From Pseudomonas sp. G.S.17 (lineage in GTDB: Bacteria; Pseudomonadota; Gammaproteobacteria; Pseudomonadales; Pseudomonadaceae): a stretch of 64,000 nucleotides of DNA. Positions 1 to 7,999 of this stretch are shown here, piece by piece. Each line of letters starts with the position of its first letter. The stretch's first letter is position 1. The stretch is from positions 1,984,001-2,048,000 of the forward strand of contig NZ_CP151076.1 in NCBI RefSeq assembly GCF_038096165.1, given 5' to 3'. The position numbers were made by a program, and so were the translations under genes. Under the pieces are notes generated by a model, which saw only the letters and a program-made list of their open reading frames with translations, did not search any database and was not told the DNA's origin.

Positions 1-1183
1 GATAAGAAGGACCATTGGCACCATTGCAAATAGTCTGAATAAGATCGCCTGCCTGCATGCCAGCGTAACCCGGCATCCGGCCAATCAACCTGTCGCCGAA
101 ATTGACCTGGGGGAATACCAAGGCCGCGAGCATTGCAGCGCCGGGGGCGGTGCGGTCGATGCGGATGGTGGTGACTTCTGAGTTTTCAGAAACCCCGTTC
201 TCTGCATTCGTCGCCCGGTAGCCGATGGTATAGCTGCCATCCTCCTTGAGTTGGGTCGCCAGCGGGATAGTGAGCGAAAACTCGGTGGCCTCATCGGGAA
301 CCGTCACCGGCTCGCCCACCAGCACACCGTTGATCATCAGCTGATTGGTGTCGATGCCGAGGTGTGCGCCGAGCCATACGGGGAAATAGATAACGATGTC
401 GGTGTTCAAGTCGTCGACGGCGATCAAGCCATCAGCTTGTGCGACTGGAATGCTGGGGGCGTCAAGGGCATAAGTATGTGCGGTGGTTTTATAGTTTCGA
501 TTCGAATGTCGGTTTAGGCGTGTTGCGTCGTCGCCCCCTAAAGTCAGTTCTACAGATTGCGCGAGCATCGACTGATTACCCGCTCGATCGGTGACGTGAT
601 AGGTAATGTTGACCTTATCGCTGTGAAGGCTTTCGAGGAATTCACGGGTAAGGGTGATCTCGATGGGGAGCGTGGTCAGATTTTCGGCGATGATAATGTA
701 GGCAGGGCCTTCGGCTGTATTGCAGAGGGTCTGAATGGTGTCACCCACTTCCATGCCGATATAGCCGGGGATTTTGCCGGTGACATTCGCCAGTGAAATA
801 CTCGGCAGAAGTATGGGGGCGAGCAGCGGTCCGCCGGCTGGCGTGCGATCAATACGAATCGAAGTTTGCTCAGAAGGCCGGCCACCACCTCCAGGTGATG
901 CAATCACTAAGTAGCCAACCGTATAGCTCTTATCTTGGTCCAGATTTGTGAGGGGAATTGCCGCCGTTAGTACAGTCCCCTCATCAGGTACTGGATCAGG
1001 GAGTACGATCTTCGTACCCACAGGCGCTTCATCCAGAGTCAGTTGAAATCCATCGTCGAGCATCGCGAAAGGCCACACGGGTAGCGTGACAATCAGGTCG
1101 CTAGTGAGATCGCTTAATTTGATAAGTCCGTCGGTCTCTGCGGCGGGTACATTAGGTGCGAGAAGTTCGTTGTTTTTGTTCAT
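1..1183 (-). CDS. Repeat-built surface-type protein, N-terminal part (cut by window edge)
   Basis: The frame stays open from an ATG at 1183 to the window edge, giving about 394 residues; the start has a GGAG site six bases upstream. There is no obvious signal peptide. The protein is built of units of roughly 230 residues: an IDRT(A)PG-type motif recurs near residues 114 and 343, and a GY(I/A)GM...GD.IQT(L/I)CN motif near 141 and 372. Each unit opens with a (D)GLI...DL..D(I/L)(V/I) stretch. This layout is that of bacterial Ig-like, beta-rich repeats in large Pseudomonas surface or secreted proteins. No catalytic motif is visible. The function is unknown; adhesion or a structural role is inference from architecture only. 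Confidence 0.75.
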   Translation of the reverse strand, partial: MNKNNELLAPNVPAAETDGLIKLSDLTSDLIVTLPVWPFAMLDDGFQLTLDEAPVGTKIVLPDPVPDEGTVLTAAIPLTNLDQDKSYTVGYLVIASPGGGGRPSEQTSIRIDRTPAGGPLLAPILLPSISLANVTGKIPGYIGMEVGDTIQTLCNTAEGPAYIIIAENLTTLPIEITLTREFLESLHSDKVNITYHVTDRAGNQSMLAQSVELTLGGDDATRLNRHSNRNYKTTAHTYALDAPSIPVAQADGLIAVDDLNTDIVIYFPVWLGAHLGIDTNQLMINGVLVGEPVTVPDEATEFSLTIPLATQLKEDGSYTIGYRATNAENGVSENSEVTTIRIDRTAPGAAMLAALVFPQVNFGDRLIGRMPGYAGMQAGDLIQTICNGANGPSY

Positions 1184-1430
1184 GTCGTTCTCCATCGTGC
1201 GCAGTAACAATCTGCACAATTAATTAGATTTAAAGGCCAAGCGTTCCACCCTTAAGGCAGTCACCAATCACTCGACCTGAAACCCAACTAATCCCACTCC
1301 AACGCAGCGGTCAACACCCATTTCACCCTAAAGTCCACCAACTATCTACTTTCAGAACAGCCCTACAACCCACTTCCTCAATTGTGTAGTCCACACTTAA
1401 TTAATCAAACTGCAACTCAAAAAAAACCAA

Positions 1431-1464
1431 CAAAAAACCCCAATAAACCAGGTTCATTGGGGTT
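1431..1464 (-). terminator. Intrinsic terminator of aer
   Basis: AACCCCAAT (1436-1444) pairs with ATTGGGGTT (1456-1464). Read on the minus strand, the stem is followed by a T-rich run. It lies 20 bases beyond the aer stop codon. The rest of the gap 1184-1430 shows no gene. Confidence 0.8.
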
Positions 1465-1483
1465 CTTTTATTGCGTGCGGAAA

Positions 1484-3049
1484 CTACCGATTAAACCGCT
1501 CCACCAACGAATACTGCGAATGGGCAGTGTTGGTCAGTTCGCCGCTCAGGGTTGCCGAGCGTTGCGCTTCTTCGGAGGTTTGGTCGGCCAGGTGGGAGAT
1601 GGTGGCGATGTTGCGGCTGATCTCTTCGGCCACCGAGCTTTGCTCTTCGGTCGCGGCTGCGATCTGGGTGGTCATGTCGGTGATGTTGGCCACGGCTTCG
1701 CTGATGCCGATCAGCGCTTGGTCGGCTTCGAGGACCTTGGCGACGCCTTCTTCGGCCTGGCGATGGCCGGAGTTCATGGTTTGCACGGCGGCGTTGGCGG
1801 TCTGTTGCAGCTTGGCGATGAGGCCGTGGATCTGGCCGGTGGACTCGGTGGTGCGTTGCGCCAGTTGGCGGACTTCGTCGGCGACGACTGCAAAGCCACG
1901 ACCCATTTCCCCGGCGCGTGCGGCTTCGATGGCCGCATTGAGAGCCAGCAGGTTGGTCTGGTCGGCGATGCCTTTGATGACGTCGACCACGCCACCGATT
2001 TCATCGCTGTCTTTAGCCAGTTGCGTCACGGTCAGGCCGGTTTCGCCCACGGAAGTGGACAGGCGCTGAATGGCTTCGCGGGTTTCCCCGGCGATGTCCC
2101 GGCCGCGACGCGTCAGCTCGTTGGCTTGCTGCGTAGCGTCAGCGGTGCGTTGTACGTGGCTGGCGACTTCCTGAGTGGTGGCGGCCATCTGGTTGATGGC
2201 GGTGGCCACTTGCTCGGTTTCGATCCGCTGGCGCTCCAGGCCTGAGGAGCTGGCGTGGGCCAGGGTATTGGACTGACGAGCCTGGGAGTTGAGTTGGTTG
2301 GCGGTGTCCTGCAAGCGCGTCAGGCAGGTTTTCATCCGCGCTTCCTGGCTGAGGATCGACATCTCCAGACGTGCCTGCGGGCCACGGCTGTCGGTGTACA
2401 TCTGCGCGATCAGCGGGTCGGATGTGGTTTGTTCAGCCAGACGCAACAGGCGCTTGATGCCCCGCTGTTGCCAGGTCAGGCCCAACAGGCCCAGCGGCAC
2501 CGACAGCCCGGCTGCCAAGGCGAAACCCCAGTGGGAATTCAACCAGACACCGATCAGGAAACTCAGTTGGCTGACCATGATGAAGGGCAGCCAGTCCTGT
2601 AGCAGCGGCAGCCACTTGTCACGACGTGGGATCGCCGACTTGCCGTTGTTCAGGCGGCCATACAGCGCTTCGGCACGTTGAACCTGCTCGGCGGTGGGTT
2701 TGACCCGAACCGATTCGAAGCCGACTACCTGCTGATTCTCAAACATCGGTGTGACGTAAGCGTTGACCCAGTAATGGTCGCCGTTTTTACTGCGATTCTT
2801 GACGATGCCCATCCACGGCTGACCGCTTTTCAGTGTCGTCCACATATGTTCGAAAACGGCGGCAGGCACGTCGGGATGGCGAACGGTGTTGTGTGGCGCC
2901 TTGAGCAGTTCTTCCCGGGAGAAGCCACTGATCTCAACGAACGCGTCGTTGCAATAGGTGATGACACCACGGGCGTCAGTAGTTGAGATCAACCGTTGAT
3001 CGGCCGGAAACGTCCGTTCGCGTTGGGTGATGGGCTGGTTATTACGCAT
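1484..3049 (-). CDS. aer: Aerotaxis receptor Aer (PAS methyl-accepting chemotaxis protein)
   Basis: The 521-residue product starts [18 protein letters not shown], the usual N-terminus of Pseudomonas Aer; an upstream in-frame ATG at 3133 would add 28 unlikely residues. An N-terminal PAS domain (about residues 10-115, with [20 protein letters not shown] and [12 protein letters not shown]) is the FAD-type redox sensor. Two membrane segments follow (about 155-200), then the cytoplasmic signalling domain with the conserved hairpin [20 protein letters not shown]. The family senses redox state linked to oxygen and signals through CheA/CheW to the flagella. A FliA-type promoter lies upstream and a terminator downstream, so it is probably monocistronic. 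In P. aeruginosa aer also lies close to acnA. Confidence 0.93.
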   Translation of the reverse strand: MRNNQPITQRERTFPADQRLISTTDARGVITYCNDAFVEISGFSREELLKAPHNTVRHPDVPAAVFEHMWTTLKSGQPWMGIVKNRSKNGDHYWVNAYVTPMFENQQVVGFESVRVKPTAEQVQRAEALYGRLNNGKSAIPRRDKWLPLLQDWLPFIMVSQLSFLIGVWLNSHWGFALAAGLSVPLGLLGLTWQQRGIKRLLRLAEQTTSDPLIAQMYTDSRGPQARLEMSILSQEARMKTCLTRLQDTANQLNSQARQSNTLAHASSSGLERQRIETEQVATAINQMAATTQEVASHVQRTADATQQANELTRRGRDIAGETREAIQRLSTSVGETGLTVTQLAKDSDEIGGVVDVIKGIADQTNLLALNAAIEAARAGEMGRGFAVVADEVRQLAQRTTESTGQIHGLIAKLQQTANAAVQTMNSGHRQAEEGVAKVLEADQALIGISEAVANITDMTTQIAAATEEQSSVAEEISRNIATISHLADQTSEEAQRSATLSGELTNTAHSQYSLVERFNR

Positions 3050-3077
3050 GAGCTTCGATCCGCTAGGCTTTGGGATG

Positions 3078-3104
3078 CTATCGGCACTAATACCAATACA
3101 TTGA
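3078..3104 (-). promoter_or_regulatory. FliA (sigma-28) type promoter for aer
   Basis: On the minus strand TCAAT (3104-3100) is followed after 14 bases by GCCGATAG (3085-3078). This matches the TCAAG/TAAAG...GCCGATAA flagellar sigma consensus with its standard spacing. The start codon of aer lies 29 bases further downstream. Control of chemoreceptor genes by FliA is known for the family. Confidence 0.7.
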
Positions 3105-3150
3105 GCCTGTGGTCGAAATGACCAGATAGCCACTAGTGGAACTAAGCGGT

Positions 3151-3942
3151 CTACCGATCAAACATGGGGTAAGTGAAAAAGCTGAAATGCACGAGATTGA
3201 CGCCGAAGTGGGTAATGACCGCTGCCGGCAATCCACCAAAGCGAAAGGCCATGCCGTAGCCAACCCCCGCCAGGCCAGCAAGCAGGACCCATTGCCAGCC
3301 GCTGCCAAAATGCGCCAGGCCGAAAAGCAGCGCTGCGCAGCCGAGCGCCAGTGTGCTCCCATAACGCAGCGGTTTGAACAGCCGTTGCAGGCCGCCCTGA
3401 ATATAAGCGCGAAACAGCAGCTCTTCGGTCAGGGTCACCAATAACAGATTGTTCGCCAGCCACAGTGAGCTTTTCGCCGGCCAGGTCGGGTCCCAACCGA
3501 TAAGCCCCAATGCCATTGCGGTGCTCAGGCAGACGAACGCGGTGCCCGGCAGCGTTAATGATGTCGTCTTGACGACTTGCCCGATGGTGACGTTGCGCAG
3601 CAGCCACGGGCAGGCCAGCAGAATCCAGAATCCGATCAGCGGTTTATCCAGATTCAGGTACATGGAAAACGGTGCGGATTGCGGCGTCAGTCGTTGCGCC
3701 GCAATTACCCGTTCGCTGAAGAAACCCGGCAGCCAGTGGCTGGCCAGTGCTATCGCCAGTGCGATGAACAGACCATGACCAAAGCCCATCACCGCGCGCT
3801 GTTTGAACTGCGTGACGCAGATCCCGGCCATGACCAACAGTGCAAAGGTGACGATGGCCGGCAGGCTGAAATGACCATAAGCAATGGCCAGGCCATACCC
3901 CAGGGTCAGTAACGTCAGGCTGGTCCAGCGCGTGGCAAACAT
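3151..3942 (-). CDS. CPBP family intramembrane metalloprotease
   Basis: The 263-residue hydrophobic protein has about eight predicted membrane helices. It carries the CPBP (Abi/CAAX protease) signatures: EELLFR at residues 173-178, a helix with His211 (LAHFG), and HFGVN at 245-249; these Glu, His and Asn residues would form the intramembrane active site. The start at 3942 is preceded by AAGGA; the longer frame from 4029 has no ribosome site and adds polar residues. Members include CAAX-prenyl-type proteases and bacteriocin self-immunity proteins, and the substrate here cannot be told. Its upstream region (3943-4114) is separated from the neighbouring MFS gene by the group II intron. Confidence 0.85.
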   Translation of the reverse strand: MFATRWTSLTLLTLGYGLAIAYGHFSLPAIVTFALLVMAGICVTQFKQRAVMGFGHGLFIALAIALASHWLPGFFSERVIAAQRLTPQSAPFSMYLNLDKPLIGFWILLACPWLLRNVTIGQVVKTTSLTLPGTAFVCLSTAMALGLIGWDPTWPAKSSLWLANNLLLVTLTEELLFRAYIQGGLQRLFKPLRYGSTLALGCAALLFGLAHFGSGWQWVLLAGLAGVGYGMAFRFGGLPAAVITHFGVNLVHFSFFTYPMFDR

Positions 3943-4137
3943 GTGGAGTTCCTTGAGTCCATTCAGTCGAGGCTTGGGCGCAGATGCCCACACCCGAATC
4001 GAGGGGCAGATGCCGGCGCCAAGCTTCACTGATCGGCAAGGAAAATTTCCAGTTGTTTGTCAGTTTTTTCTGAGAGAAATGGTTGTCGGATATTTCCCTG
4101 TGATGTTTTTCTGCATCGAGTAGGAGGCGGCCTCACA

Positions 4138-4187
4138 GCCGCCGTCCTCTCACACCACCGTACGTACGGTTCCGTATACGGCGGTTC
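4138..4187 (-). ncRNA. Group II intron domain V-like catalytic hairpin
   Basis: On the minus strand this stretch reads as a long hairpin (GAACCGCC...GGCGG type pairing with an inner CGTAC/GTACG stem). It is placed between the maturase stop and the intron 3' end, the position expected of domains V and VI. The assignment is from position and pairing by eye, without a covariance model. Confidence 0.55.
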
Positions 4188-4190
4188 AGG

Positions 4191-5576
4191 TTATGCGGAT
4201 AAACCGTTGATCGTATCCAGTATCGAGACCAGCCCAAGCCGATCCCACAGCTTCTTCGGCAGCGCCTGATTCATATGTGACGCTCCCGAGTTCCACCATG
4301 GGCCACGGCCATTGAACGCTGATTTGCAAGCCCGCTCTTCTTTGAGTCCCAGGCGTATCAGGCTGCGCGCCCTCGTTGAGGGCCACTTCCATTGACGCCA
4401 TAGGACGCATCGAAGTCTGCGTCGGACCCAGCCGTCCAGTTCCTCAAGTGGTTTCCTGCTCTGGCTGAACTTGAAATAGCCTGCCCAACCGCGCAACACC
4501 GGGTTGATTCGCTCGATGATCGTAGCCATCTTGCAACCCTGTGCGCCTTGCAGCAGCTCTTTGAGCCGGTCGCGCAAGCGATTTAGGCTCATCGACGCCA
4601 CTTTCAGCCTCGGCTGTTTATGCCAGCTCATCCCATAACCCAAGTAATCACAGACCCAGGGCCGCGCCACACGGCTCTTCTTCCGATTCAGCGCTAGTTT
4701 CAGCCGCTGATTCAGGAAGCGCTCAACCCCGGCCAACACCCGTTCGCCAGCACGACGGCTACGCACATAAATGTTCGCATCATCGGCATACCGCACGAAG
4801 CGATGACCCCGTCGCTCCAGCTCACGGTCAAGTTCGTTGAGCAGGATGTTCGACAGCAACGGCGAGAGCGGGCCGCCTTGCGGCGTCCCCTCCTGCCGTC
4901 GGCTGACGATCCCGCCCGACATGACTCCAGCCTCGAGGTAGCGGCGGATCAGCCTGAGCACTTGCTTGTCTTCGACTTGACGCTCGACGTAGGCCATCAA
5001 TACATCGTGATTGACCCGATCAAAGAACTTCTCCAGATCGAGCTCCACGCACCAGCGGTGACCCGCCGCCACATGGGCACGGGCTGTTTCGATGGCTTGA
5101 TGAGCGCTTCTACCCGGACGAAAACCGTAGCTGTAATCCGAGAACAGAGGATCGAAAATCGGCGTGAGCTGCTGTAGCAAAGCCTGTTGGATCAGACGGT
5201 CCACGACACAGGGGATGCCTAGCTGCCGTGTTCCACCTTTGGGTTTAGGGATTTCGACGGCGCGCACACCTTGCGGGTGATACTCGCCGGCCAGCAACCG
5301 AGCCTTGAGGATCGGCCAATACTGATTCGTGTAGTCCGCCAGTTGCTCCACCGTCATGCCGTCGGCACCCGGTGCGCCCTTGTTGCTGACCACGCGTTGA
5401 TACGCACGCCGCAGGTTGGCGGGTGCAAGCACCCGCTCCATCAGCGTGTCCGGCTCCGCGTTCGTCCACGTCACAGACGCCGCCGATGCCTGCGCACTGC
5501 CAGCCGCAAGCCCTGGATTCTGTCCAGAACTTGGGGTTACAGCCCTCTTGTCGAGAGATTTCTGCTTTTCGGACAT
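4191..5576 (-). CDS. ltrA: Group II intron reverse transcriptase/maturase (LtrA family)
   Basis: The 461-residue protein is full length for the no-endonuclease class. The reverse transcriptase domain runs from about residue 45 to 300, with PKPKGGTRQLGIP (110-122), YSYGFRPGRSAH (149-159), DLEKFFDRVNHD (180-191), GTPQGGPLSPLLSNI (230-244) and the catalytic YADD at 263-266. A maturase/thumb domain follows with RGWAGYFKFSQSRK. No HNH endonuclease is present, as in class C introns. The protein assists splicing and retrohoming of the intron that encodes it. All catalytic residues are present, so the element may still be active. No strong ribosome site precedes the chosen ATG. Confidence 0.95.
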   Translation of the reverse strand: MSEKQKSLDKRAVTPSSGQNPGLAAGSAQASAASVTWTNAEPDTLMERVLAPANLRRAYQRVVSNKGAPGADGMTVEQLADYTNQYWPILKARLLAGEYHPQGVRAVEIPKPKGGTRQLGIPCVVDRLIQQALLQQLTPIFDPLFSDYSYGFRPGRSAHQAIETARAHVAAGHRWCVELDLEKFFDRVNHDVLMAYVERQVEDKQVLRLIRRYLEAGVMSGGIVSRRQEGTPQGGPLSPLLSNILLNELDRELERRGHRFVRYADDANIYVRSRRAGERVLAGVERFLNQRLKLALNRKKSRVARPWVCDYLGYGMSWHKQPRLKVASMSLNRLRDRLKELLQGAQGCKMATIIERINPVLRGWAGYFKFSQSRKPLEELDGWVRRRLRCVLWRQWKWPSTRARSLIRLGLKEERACKSAFNGRGPWWNSGASHMNQALPKKLWDRLGLVSILDTINGLSA

Positions 5577-6037
5577 TCGACGAGACTCTGACGTCTACTG
5601 GCGGCATAACCTGTTCGGCCCTTCATCGGCCCGGTTACGGCGATTACTACGGCTTCAGCTGACTTCTGCACACTCATCCCGTCGCCTCTCGGCGCTCGGT
5701 AGCACAGTGGCAAGCATGCAGATCTCCCAGGGTAATTCGCGCGACCTTCCTGCTTATGCCTGTCGGATATACGTCACAGCGTTCCGTGCAAGTATTGGGC
5801 TTTGACGATTATGGCCGTCTTACCCCACTGTGCCGCCTCATCCGCTTCCTGTTCGTCAGGCCAGCATTTTGCCTCGGGCTTCCTTCAGATTCGCAGTCAC
5901 CCGCGACACCCTTGCCTCTGGCTAACACTTCCCCTTGCCGGGTGTGTAGAGGACTTTCACCTCCAAGTCGTTTGGCTCACCACCACAGTGAGCTAAACAG
6001 CGCCAGTCACGGCGCTACGCGCCATGCCTGGCGCACC

Positions 6038-6068
6038 ATAAAAAAGGCCGCTTGCAATAAGCGGCCTT
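6038..6068 (-). terminator. Intrinsic terminator of the MFS gene, intron target
   Basis: AAGGCCGCTT (6044-6053) pairs with AAGCGGCCTT (6059-6068). On the minus strand it is followed by a T run and then, within two bases, by the group II intron. Confidence 0.88.
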
Positions 6069-6085
6069 GATTTAGATGCAGCGTT

Positions 6086-7423
6086 TTATTCCTTGATGGT
6101 GGGTACCTGGCGCGGCGCCATGAAGTACATCCAGGTCAGGGCGATGAAGTACATGGCCGGGATCATGGTGAAGAGCACGTTGTAATTGTTGTTGGTCGCC
6201 GTCAGGACGGCGCCGACGATCTGGGTCATGAACATGCCGCCAATTGCTGCGCACATGCCGCCGAAACCGAACACCGTGCTGATCAGATGCTTGGGCGTGT
6301 AGTCCATCACCAGGCTCCAGATATTCGCGGTCCAGGCTTGGTGCGCACCGACTGCCAAAGCGATGGCCAGTACCGCGACCCAGAGACCGCTGGCGTTGGC
6401 GGCGAAGATCACGCTAATGATGGTGATCGCAAATACCAGCATGGACAGCAATCGCGCGGTAATCGGGCGCATGCCACGGCCGATCAGCCAGGACGAAAGA
6501 ATCCCGCCGCCGATGCTGCCGAAATCCGCCGTCAGCCAGATGAGGATCAACGGGATACCCATTTGCGTGACGCTGATCCCCAGGTTGTATTGCTGCTTGA
6601 GGAAGGGCGGCAGCCAATAGAGGTAAAACCAGAACACCGGCGCGGTCAGCGAATACGCCAGGGCGAAGGCCCAGGTGCCGCGCATTTTCAGGATGTGTGT
6701 GAACGGAACCTTGACCGGCTCGGGTTCCACAGCCTTGTGAATGTAGTCCAGTTCAGCCTGGCTGACGGTTGGATGCTCGTCCGGGTTGAAATATTTCAGG
6801 CGCCAGATCACCACCCAGCTCAAACCGAGAAGTCCCATGCACAGAAACGCAGCCTGCCAGCCCCAAACCGTCAGGATGATAGGCAGCAGGGCCGGGGTCA
6901 CCATGGCGCCGACGTTGGTGCCGGCGTTGAAGATGCCGGTCGCAATGGCGCGTTCGCCAGCTGGGAACCACAGCCGGGTGGTCTTTACGCAGGCCGGATA
7001 GTTGGCGGCTTCGGTCAGGCCGAGAATGAAACGACAGACCATGAATCCTGCGGCGGATGTCGCCAGGCCGTGGGCGCCAGTGGCCACGCTCCAGAGTAAA
7101 ACCGCGAGGAAGAACGCGCGTTTGACGCCGACCTTGTCGATTAATCGACCTTGCAACAGGAACCCTGCGGCGTAGCCGACCTGGAACCAGAAGTTGATAT
7201 TGGCGTAGTCCATCGCCGTCCAGCCCATCTCCTTGGCGAGGACGGGCTGCATGACCCCCAGCGCAGCGCGGTCGATGTAGTTCAGGGTCGTGGCGAAGAA
7301 CACCAGGGCGAGCATGCCCCAGCGAGTCTTGCCCACGGCCATGGCGCCACGGATTTTCTCGCCGATACCGGCCTGAGGGTGCGCGGTCTTGGCCGTCGTT
7401 GCAGAGGAATGTGTCGAAAGCAT
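6086..7423 (-). CDS. MFS transporter, ACS family, probable quinate/shikimate uptake
   Basis: The 445-residue protein has twelve predicted membrane helices after a short cytoplasmic N-terminus. ...NYIDRAALGVMQPVLAKEMGW in helix 1 and the following loop is typical of the anion:cation symporter branch that carries hexuronates, tartrate and similar organic acids. It is transcribed away from quiC across a 576-bp gap, next to the dehydratase, TetR and dehydrogenase genes. The same set (MFS, quiC, tetR, aroE-like) occurs together in P. aeruginosa. Uptake of quinate, shikimate or dehydroshikimate is inferred from this context only. Confidence 0.82.
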   Translation of the reverse strand: MLSTHSSATTAKTAHPQAGIGEKIRGAMAVGKTRWGMLALVFFATTLNYIDRAALGVMQPVLAKEMGWTAMDYANINFWFQVGYAAGFLLQGRLIDKVGVKRAFFLAVLLWSVATGAHGLATSAAGFMVCRFILGLTEAANYPACVKTTRLWFPAGERAIATGIFNAGTNVGAMVTPALLPIILTVWGWQAAFLCMGLLGLSWVVIWRLKYFNPDEHPTVSQAELDYIHKAVEPEPVKVPFTHILKMRGTWAFALAYSLTAPVFWFYLYWLPPFLKQQYNLGISVTQMGIPLILIWLTADFGSIGGGILSSWLIGRGMRPITARLLSMLVFAITIISVIFAANASGLWVAVLAIALAVGAHQAWTANIWSLVMDYTPKHLISTVFGFGGMCAAIGGMFMTQIVGAVLTATNNNYNVLFTMIPAMYFIALTWMYFMAPRQVPTIKE

Positions 7424-7887
7424 GGTCTGGCCATCCGTTCAAGGACCGCGGCATGGGCCACGATCGAACTGAAAAGGCGACTCGAATCAGGGCCGTTGAC
7501 GGGCCGTGGGCGATCCCGCAGGCGTCAGTCCTGCAAGGGCCATTCTTCGAGGGCGCTGGATTTTAATCAGGCGAAGCGCGATCCGATACCCGTCGGGCGG
7601 GTAATAAAAGAGCATTCAACTGATTGGGTCGACGAGGCCGATGATCGGGGCGGGTGGCCGCAAGGGCAAATAGTGCTGTTGCGTTGAGCGTTCATGGCGA
7701 TTGACCGTCTTATTGAAATTGTTATGGGGCTGTTTGAACCAGGCATCTGAGGCAGCTTGCAACGTTGCCTACATGAGCGGTTACGACGTCAGGATTAACC
7801 TTGTCCGACAATGTGGAGCTGATCTTGGGCAATCACGACCCGCACCGTCAATTGGCTGAAAAGGGTTTTGGGCGATTATCGAACGTA

Positions 7888-7911
7888 AAACTAACCAGTT
7901 GGTACATTTAA
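7888..7911 (+). promoter_or_regulatory. Operator-like site upstream of quiC, shared with the dehydrogenase gene
   Basis: AACTAACCAGTTGGTACATT is an imperfect palindrome with core ACCA-NN-TGGT. A near copy lies upstream of the shikimate/quinate dehydrogenase gene (11604-11627), in the same orientation relative to its gene. It lies 88 bases before the quiC start. The TetR regulator of the cluster is the obvious candidate to bind it. The rest of 7424-7887 shows no gene. Confidence 0.6.
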
Positions 7912-7999
7912 TTTGCGGTAGCGGTTTGCGAGGCGAATAATTCGTTCAGACGCATCAACGCGCGATCCGCAGAGGTCGCGATCTCAAAGGAGTACAAGC

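Larger units (their letters stand above)
4115..6036 (-). mobile_element. Group II intron, C-type, with intact reverse transcriptase
   Basis: On the minus strand the element begins with GTGCGCC at 6036 and ends ...CTACTCGAT at 4115, about 1.92 kb, the normal size for an ORF-containing group IIC intron. A domain V-like hairpin lies near 4138-4187, between the reverse transcriptase stop and the 3' end. The 5' splice site sits directly behind the hairpin and T-run of the MFS terminator (6038-6068); insertion behind intrinsic terminators is the known habit of group IIC introns. The 5' boundary rests on the GTGCG rule and the 3' boundary on the terminal AT, so each may be off by a base or two. Structured intron RNA without a gene fills 5577-6036. 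Confidence 0.85.
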
